NCBI GenBank assembly: GCA_964631325.1
Contig: CAZVWJ010000031.1
Coordinates: forward strand, 1-28,367
Length of the DNA: 28,367 nucleotides
Origin: CAZVWJ01 sp964631325
GTDB taxonomy: Bacteria > T1Sed10-126
Direction of reading: 5' to 3'
The position numbers and the translations under genes were made by a program. How positions within the stretch are numbered: position 1 is the stretch's first letter; every line of letters starts with the position of its first letter. Below are positions 8,379 to 16,481 of the stretch, piece by piece. Below the pieces are notes generated by a model, which saw only the letters and a list, made by a program, of their open reading frames with translations, did not search any database and had not been told where the DNA came from.

Positions 8379-9547
8379 AGCTGAAATTCGCCCTCCGGTT
8401 CGTAATCCTGGCTGTCGAGAAATTCCCGGGCTTGCTCATAGATTTTTTTTCGAGCCGCAAGAATTCGGCCCAGGTCAGGACCGCGACCGGAAAGCTTTTT
8501 AAATTCACTTTTTTTTCGGTCGGAAAGACAGCCGGCAATCCGTCGGCGTTGAGATTCACTGATTTTAATTGAAGCAAAAGCAAGTTGGTCAAAATTAAGC
8601 CGGGGAACAAGCTGTTTTAAATCATTATCTGACAAATCTGTCCAGAGACTGTTCCATTTTTTTGGGTTAAACTTTTCTTTTAGTTGCTGAATTCGAAACT
8701 GTTTCCAGTCCGTAGCAAATTTTTTCCACTCCGTTCCTTTAAGTTCTTCTTCCTCCAGCCACTCCCCCACTTTTTTGGTGAGATAGAATTTAGCATCTTT
8801 TGTCCATTGATTCAGAGTTTGCTGCCGCTGGCGGTTGGACTGTTTTTCCAGCATTTCACGCCTTTCACGTAGAGTTTTCTGCAGTTCTTCTTTAGGTCTC
8901 TGGGGCAATTCGGAAACTATTTCGTGAGCTTCCAGTGCTCCTCCGATTACCAGGGAAGCAAGATGATTTCGCAATCCCCGGCGCGGACCGATCATTTCCA
9001 TTAATTTTCGTCGCCCTCTCTGCTGGAGCTTATTCCACAGCTCAGGAAAATCCCAGGGCGGTTTTGCTTCAGCGGGCACTGTTTCTTCATCCTCCTCAAA
9101 AATGTGGTAGAATCGCTGAGGTAGGATCAAAAACCAGCTACCCAGCGCATCGTCGGAAATCTCAATCTCCCACCAGGTCTCGTCCTGAATCCGGGGGCGA
9201 TCCACGATAGCTTCCAGGTCCACCCGCCGCCAACGAATTGATTCCAATTTTACAGGTAAACCCTTATTCTGGCCGATTTTCTTCAACGTGCGAGTATACC
9301 AGTCAATAAAAGTCTGGGTTTTCTGCTGACGGTTATTACCCAATTTAGCGGTAAGCTTTTCCCAATCGTTTTCCTCAGTCATCCACCACTGCAAGCCAGT
9401 ATAAGATTCCTGAACGATCCAGCCCTCCTTCCATCCTAATTTTGACCAGTCGGGCGGGGACTCCGGAGCGGAGATATGAACGTCATTAATCGGGTGAATT
9501 TTATTGCTAACGTGGTTTAAAAAACTCTTAAAATCTTTTTGACTCAC
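8375..9547 (-). CDS. uncharacterised protein with a C-terminal FliG-C-like domain
   Basis: This 390-residue soluble protein is rich in Trp and Lys. Residues about 298-385 follow the pattern of the FliG C-terminal domain: LWTDLSDNDLKQLVPRL, DQLAFASIKIS, RRRIAGCLSDRKKSEFKKL, then RGPDLGRILAARKKIYEQA. They parallel the family's run of 'vllddr.iq.vLrevd', 'LalALkgas', 'ilsnMSkRaae.l' and 'GPvrl.dve.Aq.eIv.iar'. The N-terminal 290 residues match no domain I recognise and include a charged helical stretch (about 215-280). Translation starts at GTG in a GTGA overlap with the rlmB stop; GGAGAG lies 7 bases upstream, so coupling is likely. In FliG this domain forms part of the motor switch; a role here is inference. 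No other flagellar gene is in the window. Confidence 0.6.
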   Translation of the reverse strand: MSQKDFKSFLNHVSNKIHPINDVHISAPESPPDWSKLGWKEGWIVQESYTGLQWWMTEENDWEKLTAKLGNNRQQKTQTFIDWYTRTLKKIGQNKGLPVKLESIRWRRVDLEAIVDRPRIQDETWWEIEISDDALGSWFLILPQRFYHIFEEDEETVPAEAKPPWDFPELWNKLQQRGRRKLMEMIGPRRGLRNHLASLVIGGALEAHEIVSELPQRPKEELQKTLRERREMLEKQSNRQRQQTLNQWTKDAKFYLTKKVGEWLEEEELKGTEWKKFATDWKQFRIQQLKEKFNPKKWNSLWTDLSDNDLKQLVPRLNFDQLAFASIKISESQRRRIAGCLSDRKKSEFKKLSGRGPDLGRILAARKKIYEQAREFLDSQDYEPEGEFQL

Positions 9548-10287
9548 TGATCTCTCTCCGCCGGAGGCCGAAGAGCATAAGTGACAATTCCGGCAGCCAT
9601 TGCCACATTTAATGACTCGAAATCTCCTGAGGAGGGAATAGAAACCAGATAATCACATAGTTGGGTAGTAAGCCGGCGAAGCCCCTTCCCTTCATTTCCA
9701 AACACATAGACAAGGTCTCGATTCCGGGGAACCGACTCCAGGGGCTGGTCCGCCCGGGGAGCAGTTCCCACGGTCCAGAAATTATTGTCTTCCAGCAACG
9801 AAAACGTCTGTTGAAGATTAGTTACTTCTATCAGAGGAAGGCGAAACGCAGCGCCCGAGGAAGTCTTTATTGCAATTGGACTCAGCGGAGCAGAATTATG
9901 TTTGGTTTTTACTAAGCCGTCTACACCCAAGAAAAGTGCAGTGCGAATTATCTTTCCCAAATTAACAGGATCCTGTACATGTTCAAGCACGATAAGACGC
10001 CGGTGATTTTTTGAAGCAAGCACGGCCAACAACTCAGTCATATCGGACAGAAGTAGAGAAGCTATTGCTGCCACCACACCCTGATGATTCTCGGTCCCCG
10101 TCAGCTCATTCAACCGGGCAGAAGAAGTTTTTTCAAGGGGAATACCACCTGCCTCACTCTGTTGTTTGATTTCAGCTATCCGGCCTGTTTCATCTGCGGC
10201 AGTAGAAATAAATACTCGTCTGGTTCCCTCTGAATAATGTTGCAGGGCTTCCAGCACAGTATTCCGGCCGCAGACAAACTCACTCAT
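9544..10287 (-). CDS. rlmB: SpoU-family RNA 2'-O-ribose methyltransferase (RlmB-like)
   Basis: This 247-residue knotted (SPOUT) methyltransferase probably makes Gm2251 in 23S rRNA, using S-adenosylmethionine. An N-terminal substrate-binding domain (1-75, with CGRNTVLEAL and NHQGVVA) precedes the three SpoU motifs: DPVNLGKIIRT (106-116), VFGNEGKGLRR (185-195) and IPSSGDFESLNVAMAAG (207-223). The usual N, R, E and N residues are kept. The ATG at 10287 is preferred to an upstream in-frame start because the protein then begins with the family's typical sequence. It overlaps the cysS stop by 8 bases, so the genes are probably translationally coupled. RlmB versus another 2'-O-methyltransferase target is decided only by family similarity and the cysS context. 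Confidence 0.88.
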   Translation of the reverse strand: MSEFVCGRNTVLEALQHYSEGTRRVFISTAADETGRIAEIKQQSEAGGIPLEKTSSARLNELTGTENHQGVVAAIASLLLSDMTELLAVLASKNHRRLIVLEHVQDPVNLGKIIRTALFLGVDGLVKTKHNSAPLSPIAIKTSSGAAFRLPLIEVTNLQQTFSLLEDNNFWTVGTAPRADQPLESVPRNRDLVYVFGNEGKGLRRLTTQLCDYLVSIPSSGDFESLNVAMAAGIVTYALRPPAERDQ

Positions 10288-11722
10288 CGAGTCGTTCCCA
10301 CCGCGGTCCACGGGGGGTGTCGTGAATCTCAAAACCTATTTCACGCAGCCGGTCTCTTATCTTATCACTCAGCTTATAATTTTCATTATCACGAGCCTGT
10401 GAGCGAAGCTGGAGAAGCAGGTCAAGCAGCTCATCTTCTTCTCCCCCGGTTTCCGACTTCTGATTTGCTGAAAAATCAAGTCCTAAAATTTCTACAGAAA
10501 ATTTCTCAAAAACAGTCCGGGCCCCGGTAATTGCTTCCTGTTCACTGCGATGCAAACGATCACGATGGCTCCAGGAGTCGAGAACTGAATTCCATTGGCC
10601 ACTCCATTTCTGGAGAACGCCAAGAGCCTGCGCAGTATTAAAATCTTCATTCATTGCCTGGAGAAAACTTTTTTTAAACTCCGTCAGTGCCGGTGGAGAC
10701 TCACCTGGTTCCGAAGCACCACACAACCAACTCTCTGCTGTTAAAAGTCTCTGGTAAAAATTTTGGAGACCTTTAAAAGCCTCCCGAGCCTCCTGCAGTC
10801 GTTCAAAGGAAAAGTTAATAGGATTACGGTAATGTCGAGTGAGGATAAAATAACGGACAACAGGAGGAGGAAATTTCTCATAAATTTCTTTCAGGGTATA
10901 ATAGTTACCAAGGGACTTGCTCATCTTCTCCGATTCAATAGTTACAAAACCGTTGTGAAGCCAGTAACGAACAAATTTTTTACCGGTCAGTCCCGTCGTC
11001 TGGGCGATTTCATTCTCGTGGTGGGGGAAGACAAGGCCCCGGCCGCCCCCGTGAATATCAATAGTGTCTCCCAGATGGGTGCGACTCATTACAGAGCATT
11101 CAATATGCCAGCCCGGTCGACCGCGGCCCCAGGGACTGTCCCAGCCGGGTTCGTCCCCGGTCGATTTTTTCCAGAGAGCAAAATCCAGGGATGATTCTTT
11201 ATTATCTGCTTCCACCCGCTCTCCCTCCATCATCTCCTCAATATCCTGGCCGGATAATTCTCCATAATTTTCAAAGGAGGCTACTTTAAAATAAACATCA
11301 CCTTCTATTTCATAAGCTCGTCCTTTTTCAAGCAATCCTTCAACGTGCTCAATTATTTCCGGAATATGTCCGGAGACGGTAGGATAGACGTCGGCGCGCT
11401 GGATATTCAAGCGATCCATCACGTCAAAATACTTCCTGGTGTTTTCCCGGGCTACAGTGCCAAAATCCTTTCCTTCCTCTTCAGCCCGATTGAGAATTTT
11501 GTCATCAATATCGGTGAAATTCTGGACGTATTTAACCTGGTATCCACTGTATTCAAGAAAACGACGCACCACATCAAAAGCTACATAAGCCCGGGCATGG
11601 CCGACGTGGCAATCGTCGTACACAGTTGGCCCACAAACATACATTTTTACTTCAGGGAAAGATTGTGGTTTAAATTCTTCCAGTTTACCGGTCAGCGTAT
11701 TATGAACAGCTAAATCGCTCAT
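10280..11722 (-). CDS. cysS: cysteinyl-tRNA synthetase
   Basis: This 480-residue class I synthetase charges tRNA-Cys. Zinc ligands C30, C209, H234 and E238 are at the expected places, the HIGH-type motif is HVGH (39-42) and the KMSKS loop is at 266-270, so the enzyme looks complete. An in-frame upstream ATG would add 35 residues unlike the family. The ATG at 11722 is preferred because the protein then begins MSDLAVHNTL, and GAGGT lies about 8 bases upstream. It heads a three-gene operon with rlmB and the FliG-C-like protein. No T-box leader was found. Confidence 0.95.
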   Translation of the reverse strand: MSDLAVHNTLTGKLEEFKPQSFPEVKMYVCGPTVYDDCHVGHARAYVAFDVVRRFLEYSGYQVKYVQNFTDIDDKILNRAEEEGKDFGTVARENTRKYFDVMDRLNIQRADVYPTVSGHIPEIIEHVEGLLEKGRAYEIEGDVYFKVASFENYGELSGQDIEEMMEGERVEADNKESSLDFALWKKSTGDEPGWDSPWGRGRPGWHIECSVMSRTHLGDTIDIHGGGRGLVFPHHENEIAQTTGLTGKKFVRYWLHNGFVTIESEKMSKSLGNYYTLKEIYEKFPPPVVRYFILTRHYRNPINFSFERLQEAREAFKGLQNFYQRLLTAESWLCGASEPGESPPALTEFKKSFLQAMNEDFNTAQALGVLQKWSGQWNSVLDSWSHRDRLHRSEQEAITGARTVFEKFSVEILGLDFSANQKSETGGEEDELLDLLLQLRSQARDNENYKLSDKIRDRLREIGFEIHDTPRGPRWERLDE

Positions 11723-11820
11723 TACAAATACCTCATTTCTGCAATGATTAATTGAGTGCAGTCTAAAAAGCCTATTCGCGAAGTTTTTAGTTTTCAGAAG
11801 GTCCTGAAACCCTGTTTTCA

Positions 11821-11861
11821 CCCTCACCTAAATCCTCCCCCATCAAGAGGGAGGAGTTTTT
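11821..11861. repeat. GC-rich palindromic intergenic element, copy 1
   Basis: After ccctcacctaaa, a 7-bp perfect stem pairs 11833-11839 (tcctccc) with 11849-11855 (gggagga) around a 9-base loop, followed by GTTTTT. It resembles a plus-strand terminator, but no plus-strand gene ends here. Related text (cccccatcaa followed by ggga; a ccctcaccct/gggtgaggg arm) recurs at 15480-15640, so a dispersed repeat is likelier. Confidence 0.5.
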
Positions 11862-11952
11862 AAAGGGGACTCATTAATTATAAAGCAAATACTTTTGTCC
11901 CAAGGATGGCTTCAATTATAAATAAAAGTTCCCGGAAAAATAAGTTTCAATA

Positions 11953-11981
11953 CTTACAACTACCTCATATTTGGGTATAAT
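11953..11981 (+). promoter_or_regulatory. promoter of the nucleoside kinase operon
   Basis: A perfect TATAAT (11976-11981) follows a CTTACA (11953-11958; 4 of 6 matches to TTGACA) at exactly 17 bases. Transcription would begin near 11988, about 55 bases before the start codon. Confidence 0.6.
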
Positions 11982-12041
11982 GTCTATGCTTAAAATTTTA
12001 AAAGTAGGTTGAAAAATATTTTTTACTTTATTTAGGCCGGG

Positions 12042-13715
12042 ATGGCAATGGCAGAAAAAACAGCCGAATTTACTTATGGAGATCAGAAGAAGGTATTAAA
12101 ATTGCCCGTTACCCCGGTGCAGCTACTGGATAAATTCGGGGTAGAAGAAAGAAGTGATAATCCTATCCTCGGGGCAGTGCTGAACCAACATTTACTTTCT
12201 TTCCAGCAACCCCTTGACCGCGGCGGTAGTATAGAATTTATCAACTATCATAACCGTTACGGGAAACATTATTACCACCGGGGAATGACGCTTATCCTGG
12301 GTCTTGCCTGTTCTCGTATATTTAAAGGCCCGACGCTGCAAATTGGCCATTCGCTGGAGCACGGGTACTATTACCATCTCGCAGCCGAATCACCGGTTTC
12401 CGAAGAAACACTTGATAAAATCGGAACCGAAATGAAAAAAATTATCAACTCCGGTCTTCCTTTTAAGGTGAATTGCTGTTCGCACAAAAAGGCATTGGAA
12501 ACTTTTGCCCGCGATAACCAGGTAGACAAAGTTCGACTGTTGAATACCTGGGAAACAGAAATGGTGGAGGTCCACCAGCTTGACAATTATTTAGATCTAG
12601 CCTATTTTCCGGCTCCCGGAAATACAGGTCAATTAAAAACGTTTGAATTACGACCTTATACTCCCGGTTTTATCCTACGATTCCCGGCCAGAGAAAATAT
12701 CCACAAAATTCCAGCTCCAAAGGATCAACCAAAATTATTCCAAATTTACCAAGAAACAAAAGAGTGGGCCAAAGTTCTGGAAGTGGACAACGCCGGGGCG
12801 CTAAACGAAGTAATCGAAGCCGGAGAAATTTCTGAGTTCATTAAAATTTCAGAAGCACTGCACGAAAAGAAAATTAGCCGGATAGCTGATGAAATAAAGA
12901 ATAATTTACACAATATAGATCTTGTGACTATTGCCGGTCCTTCCAGTAGTGGCAAGACTACTTTTGCCAAGCGGCTCTCAATTCAGCTTAGAGTTCACGG
13001 CATCAAACCAGTAAGAATTTCTACTGATGACTATTTCGTTCCCCGGGAAGAAACACCGCAGGACGAAGAAGGAAATTACAATTTTGAGGCTCTGGAAGCA
13101 ATTGACCTCGAGCTTTTCAACAAGCATCTTATCCAACTGCAACGAGGGGAAGAAATACAACTGCCTCAATTTTCTTTTGAAACCGGCCGGCGAAAGTCAG
13201 AGACTATTCCGCTGGAACTTACTGAAGATCAACTATTAATAGTAGAAGGAATTCACGGCTTAAACCCCCGGCTAACCGAGGCAGTTGATCGCCATCGAAA
13301 ATATTTAATTTACGTCAGCGCCCTGACACAATTAGTGATTGACGGCCATAACCGAATCAGCACTTCTGATTCCCGGTTGATACGACGAATAGTGCGGGAC
13401 ATGTTATTTCGGGATATCACCACCACAACAAATATTAATCGCTGGCCAAGTGTACGCCGGGGGGAAAATGAATACATTTTTCCTTACCAGGAGAGGGCGG
13501 ACTCAATGTTTAACTCTTCTCTTCTCTACGAACTCGCCGCACTCAAACCATACATTGAATCAGCGTTAAAAGAAGTCGACGAGGGAAGCAAAGCATTTCG
13601 CACGGCTCATAGAATTCAGAGGTTTATCAACTTGTTCAAAACAATTGATATCCGCGAAATACCGCCTACTTCAATCCTCCGGGAATTCATAGGAGGCAGC
13701 AGCTTTAACTATTAA
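12042..13715 (+). CDS. nucleoside (uridine) kinase with N-terminal TGS and synthetase-like domains
   Basis: This 557-residue cytoplasmic protein belongs to the group that joins a TGS-like domain (about 1-70) and a threonyl/alanyl-tRNA-synthetase second-additional-like domain (about 75-200, with IGHSLEHGYYYHL) to a uridine-kinase/phosphoribulokinase-type P-loop kinase (from about 285). The Walker A motif is GPSSSGKTTF at 299-308, and STDDYFVPREETP supplies the catalytic Asp region. It probably phosphorylates a nucleoside; the natural substrate and the role of the TGS part are not shown by the sequence. The ribosome site is weak (TTAGG) and a second ATG lies two codons in. It leads an operon with the next two genes. 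Confidence 0.85.
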   Translation: MAMAEKTAEFTYGDQKKVLKLPVTPVQLLDKFGVEERSDNPILGAVLNQHLLSFQQPLDRGGSIEFINYHNRYGKHYYHRGMTLILGLACSRIFKGPTLQIGHSLEHGYYYHLAAESPVSEETLDKIGTEMKKIINSGLPFKVNCCSHKKALETFARDNQVDKVRLLNTWETEMVEVHQLDNYLDLAYFPAPGNTGQLKTFELRPYTPGFILRFPARENIHKIPAPKDQPKLFQIYQETKEWAKVLEVDNAGALNEVIEAGEISEFIKISEALHEKKISRIADEIKNNLHNIDLVTIAGPSSSGKTTFAKRLSIQLRVHGIKPVRISTDDYFVPREETPQDEEGNYNFEALEAIDLELFNKHLIQLQRGEEIQLPQFSFETGRRKSETIPLELTEDQLLIVEGIHGLNPRLTEAVDRHRKYLIYVSALTQLVIDGHNRISTSDSRLIRRIVRDMLFRDITTTTNINRWPSVRRGENEYIFPYQERADSMFNSSLLYELAALKPYIESALKEVDEGSKAFRTAHRIQRFINLFKTIDIREIPPTSILREFIGGSSFNY

Positions 13716-13741
13716 TTTTTAGCCGGAGGGGTTGGGATGAT

Positions 13742-14686
13742 TTGAAGACCCACGAATACTTCCGACTGATTTTTGCCGCCGGTTCGCTTCCATTCTGGAC
13801 CGGACTCAAGAAATTCAAACGTTTTTTGCTGGGGAATATCGGATCATTCTGGGAGGGGGAAACTCCGTTAAAACCTATTTACCTCAGCCATTATTTCTTT
13901 GCGAGTTTTTCCCGAACTGACCAATCCCGGCTTACCCAACTAATTCAGAATCTAATTCAGTCCAACTACTTTTTTCACGGTCAACTTGCTGAAAATAAAC
14001 CTTTTCGAGTCCTGAAGCTAACCGGAAAAGGAGTCCGCCAGTATTACAATCAACTCGTTAAAAAACGTAAAATAGCCCCCCCTCACTGGCGTCTAAATCA
14101 CGTTGCTCAACTTAATTCACCGCCTGGTTCAAGGATTGCAACTGCCGGAGAAGTTATAAATTTTTCCGGTGAAATCTATTTAACCCAGACTCCTTCGTTT
14201 CCCGAACCACAGGCCCGGGTAAAAGAAGAAAAAACCTTAAAATTAATTAATCCACGGGATAATATTGAGGCAGACAAAATAATTCAGATCACCAACCTGC
14301 AGGTGGACACAGACCAGGGAGTTAAATTAAAGCCGGACGAAAAAAGCGAGATCGAAACTATATCCGGAGCTGATTTAAGGAGCCTTCTAACTCATTTCTC
14401 GGCACCGGATACAACCCCGGAAGAAGAAAATCCATTTATTCTTAAAGGAAAATTAGCCGGCCTGAAAGTAGAAGGTTCTTCCTTGAAGGCTCTGTTTAAA
14501 AAAGGGAATAAGCAGGTTATTCTCAACTGCGACCCCAAGAGGCAGGAAGAATTAGAAAATAGCGAAAACGATTACTTTTATTTTGGGCCGTTGAAAGCAA
14601 AAATAATTGAATTCAACGAGGATAAAATTCCAATCCTGGAACTTAAGAAATCCGGAACAATCGAACCGGCAAGTCCGTTCGCATAA
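13742..14686 (+). CDS. uncharacterised protein with possible RQC-like winged-helix domain
   Basis: This 314-residue soluble protein is not one I recognise. Residues about 25-100 look like a winged helix: FLLGNIGSFW, a helical run SRLTQLIQNLIQSNYF, then a strand and FRVLKLTGKG. The pattern resembles the RQC domain of RecQ helicases, but no helicase motifs accompany it. The C-terminal 90 residues alternate strands (ILKGKLAGLKVEG, KQVILNCD, LKAKIIEFN) in a way that suggests an OB-type barrel. Together these hint at nucleic-acid binding, which is inference. Translation appears to start at TTG, 10 bases after GGAGGGG (13725-13731); an earlier ATG is in another frame and ends at once. It lies 26 bases after the kinase gene and 13 before the hydrolase gene. 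Confidence 0.6.
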   Translation: MKTHEYFRLIFAAGSLPFWTGLKKFKRFLLGNIGSFWEGETPLKPIYLSHYFFASFSRTDQSRLTQLIQNLIQSNYFFHGQLAENKPFRVLKLTGKGVRQYYNQLVKKRKIAPPHWRLNHVAQLNSPPGSRIATAGEVINFSGEIYLTQTPSFPEPQARVKEEKTLKLINPRDNIEADKIIQITNLQVDTDQGVKLKPDEKSEIETISGADLRSLLTHFSAPDTTPEEENPFILKGKLAGLKVEGSSLKALFKKGNKQVILNCDPKRQEELENSENDYFYFGPLKAKIIEFNEDKIPILELKKSGTIEPASPFA

Positions 14687-14699
14687 AGGAGGCTTAAAA

Positions 14700-15476
14700 A
14701 TGAAAAACTGGCGGTTAACAGTGCTCGGAGCATCCTCTTCTATCACTCCTCCACGTGAATCAACGGCATCATTACACTTGGGCAACGGGGAAAAATCAAT
14801 TTTGATTGACGCCGGGGGAAATATTCCACGGCGACTGGAAGAAAATAATATTGACTACCGCAAACTCACGGACGTATTTTTAACTCACAGCCACCCGGAT
14901 CATATTTATGGTTTTCCTTTCCTTTCTCACTGTTTTTATCAGCAACACCACAAAATTACTTGCCGTGCTCCAGAAGAAGCGGTACCACGATTAAAACAGG
15001 CTCTGGAGGCTTTTGATCTCAATCAATCTGATAAATATCTCCGGGTCAACTTTCAACCTCTGCCAGTAAATAAAATACAAGAATTCACAGTTGCAAATAA
15101 AATAACCATAAAATCAGTGCCGACAAAACACAGCCGGGGCGGGGTTGGCTATTTCTTTAAAAGTAAAAACCAGAAATTATTTTTTACCAGCGATACCGCT
15201 CCGAATGACAATTTAAAAGAGGTGGGCAAGAACGCCGATATATTAATGATTGACTGCCAGGCAATCGAAGGTTACAAGCGATATTTCCGGGGGTCACACT
15301 GCAGTGCCCTTGAGGTGGGAAATCTGGCAACAGAACTGGAAGTCAAGACCGTAGTCCCCTTTCACTATAACACGACTGAATTCCCAAATACCTGGCCAGA
15401 AATAGGGGAAGAAATAAGGGAAAATTTCGAAGGAACTATTATAAAACCACACCGCGGGATGGCGTTTACACTTTAA
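14700..15476 (+). CDS. metallo-beta-lactamase-fold hydrolase (RNase Z-like)
   Basis: This 258-residue protein has the binuclear-metal signature THSHPDH (62-68: H63, H65, D67, H68) and later candidate ligands in TKHSRGG, FTSDTA and VPFHYN. The overall pattern (LGASSSITPPRESTAS start, SDTAP, a late His near the C-terminus) is closest to the RNase Z / ElaC-like branch, but the motif reads HSHPDH rather than the usual HLHGDH. The substrate could be tRNA 3' ends or another phosphodiester. AAAGGAGG lies just before the ATG at 14700; a longer in-frame reading overlaps the upstream gene and is rejected. It is the last gene of the kinase operon. Confidence 0.82.
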   Translation: MKNWRLTVLGASSSITPPRESTASLHLGNGEKSILIDAGGNIPRRLEENNIDYRKLTDVFLTHSHPDHIYGFPFLSHCFYQQHHKITCRAPEEAVPRLKQALEAFDLNQSDKYLRVNFQPLPVNKIQEFTVANKITIKSVPTKHSRGGVGYFFKSKNQKLFFTSDTAPNDNLKEVGKNADILMIDCQAIEGYKRYFRGSHCSALEVGNLATELEVKTVVPFHYNTTEFPNTWPEIGEEIRENFEGTIIKPHRGMAFTL

Positions 15477-15479
15477 CTA

Positions 15480-15640
15480 ACCCTAACCGTAAACTCCCCC
15501 CTGGTGGGAGAGGGCCTGCCCTGCGCAGGGGCAGGGTCAGGGTGAGGGGATATAGGTCAAAAACCTTTTGGAGCCCTTTCACACCCATCTTAATAACGCG
15601 TACGCGTCAAAGGCATTCCCCCATCAAGGGAAAAAAATAG
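15480..15640. repeat. GC-rich palindromic intergenic elements, further copies
   Basis: This stretch contains ccctaaccgtaaactccccc, a stem around tgcgca (cctgccc with gggcagg), and gggtcagggtgagggg, the inverted counterpart of the ccctcacc arm at 11821. Near 15618 a second block reads ttcccccatcaaggga, almost the core of copy 1. A 12-base self-complementary acgcgtacgcgt lies between them. No T-run follows the stems in either direction, so they are poor terminators. Confidence 0.5.
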
Positions 15641-15665
15641 AAAGACCTTTTCGGAGAAGCTCTAA

Positions 15666-16166
15666 TTAAAACTCCATTGCGCTAACCATCTGGGCCACAG
15701 TTATTTTAGTGCGGTCATAATCACTAACGTCAATTTCTTCAAAAAAGTTGTAATCGTCTAATTTTGTGTAGCTCCAGGCCGGTTCTTCCAACACAACCAG
15801 ACAGTTGGGGGCAAGCATTTTGGCGCTGCGAAACCGGGAAATAACTTCCCTGTTTTGATCAACGCCTTCCGGCGGCGAAGAATAAATAAGCCCCACATCC
15901 TGGACTCTTTCTTCATCCATAAACTTCACGGGATCCATTGGGACCCAGATGATTTTATCCTGTTCGACCCGTTCCTCCGGTGGTTCCTTCGCCACACATA
16001 CTGATTTCTCCACACCAACCTTCATCAATCTCTGACTGATAGCACCACCTTTTGAATAAAGCTCGACCATGGTTAAACCATCAAGCACATCTTTAAGTAA
16101 ATCAGCCAAGGCATTCAAGGCAGCGTCAGGGGTAGGCTGACGCTCATTATTTTCGGTAGCAGTAAT
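15666..16166 (-). CDS. degenerate RsmD-like methyltransferase-fold protein with non-standard start
   Basis: The protein is about 166 residues if begun at ATT (16166); the first ordinary start, TTG at 16118, gives 150. The segment between these codons reads ENNERQPTPDAALNAL, which aligns with the RsmD element RPT.D.vreALF, so the coding region extends past TTG. Only ATA or ATT codons are then available before an in-frame stop at 16187-16185; AGGAG lies 5 to 11 bases before them. RsmD methylates G966 of 16S rRNA. Here the SAM loop is YSKGGAIS instead of FAGSGALG, and the catalytic DPPY is SSPPEG, so activity is doubtful. LAPNCLVVLEEP and the C-terminal DRTKITVAQM fit the fold. It lies downstream of tRNA-Val. 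Confidence 0.6.
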   Translation of the reverse strand: MTATENNERQPTPDAALNALADLLKDVLDGLTMVELYSKGGAISQRLMKVGVEKSVCVAKEPPEERVEQDKIIWVPMDPVKFMDEERVQDVGLIYSSPPEGVDQNREVISRFRSAKMLAPNCLVVLEEPAWSYTKLDDYNFFEEIDVSDYDRTKITVAQMVSAMEF

Positions 16167-16293
16167 TATTATCCACTCTCCTCTTCATTTTTATGTTTAT
16201 AATAAACTGTGCCCTCACAAACTACCAGTTTAGGTTTATATTTCTTGATTTTAACCCAGAACCCGAAACATATAACTCGCAACAAGGTTTTAA

Positions 16294-16368
16294 TGGTGGG
16301 GGCTGCTGGGTTCGAACCAACGACCTCTTGCTTGTAAGGCAAGCGCTCTTCCACTGAGCTAAGCCCCC
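16294..16368 (-). tRNA. tRNA-Val (anticodon UAC)
   Basis: All arms fold: acceptor GGGGGCT with AGCCCCC, D stem GCTC/GAGC, anticodon stem CTTGC/GCAAG around loop CTTACAA (anticodon TAC at 16336-16334), and T stem GTTGG/CCAGC with loop TTCGAAC. The CCA end is encoded (16296-16294). It is 75 bases long and single. No clear terminator separates it from the RsmD-like gene downstream. Confidence 0.95.
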
Positions 16369-16481
16369 GGAGAGAGTTCTGGGTTCTGGGTTGACACCCC
16401 AGTCCCGGCTACCGGAAAAATATTAACCGAACAAATGCTCCCGATGACAGGCTCTTGCAAGGTGATTGAAAAATACTAAAG

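Larger units (their letters stand above)
11723..12041. other. divergent intergenic region between cysS and the nucleoside kinase gene
   Basis: This 319-base spacer contains no credible gene. It holds a GC-rich hairpin element (11821-11861), a perfect -10 box for the plus-strand kinase gene (11976-11981) and a possible minus-strand -10 box TATAAT (complement of 11877-11882). A TTGGGA lies 15 bases upstream of the latter, a short spacer, so the cysS promoter call is weak. If right, the cysS leader is about 150 bases and includes the hairpin. Confidence 0.6.

Noticed and set aside
11723..11960. T-box leader for cysS
   Set aside because: The TGGNACCGCG-type T-box sequence is absent on the minus strand; only a GC-rich hairpin is seen.
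16169..16354. 61-codon minus-strand frame
   Set aside because: It runs through the tRNA-Val gene and has no protein-like features.
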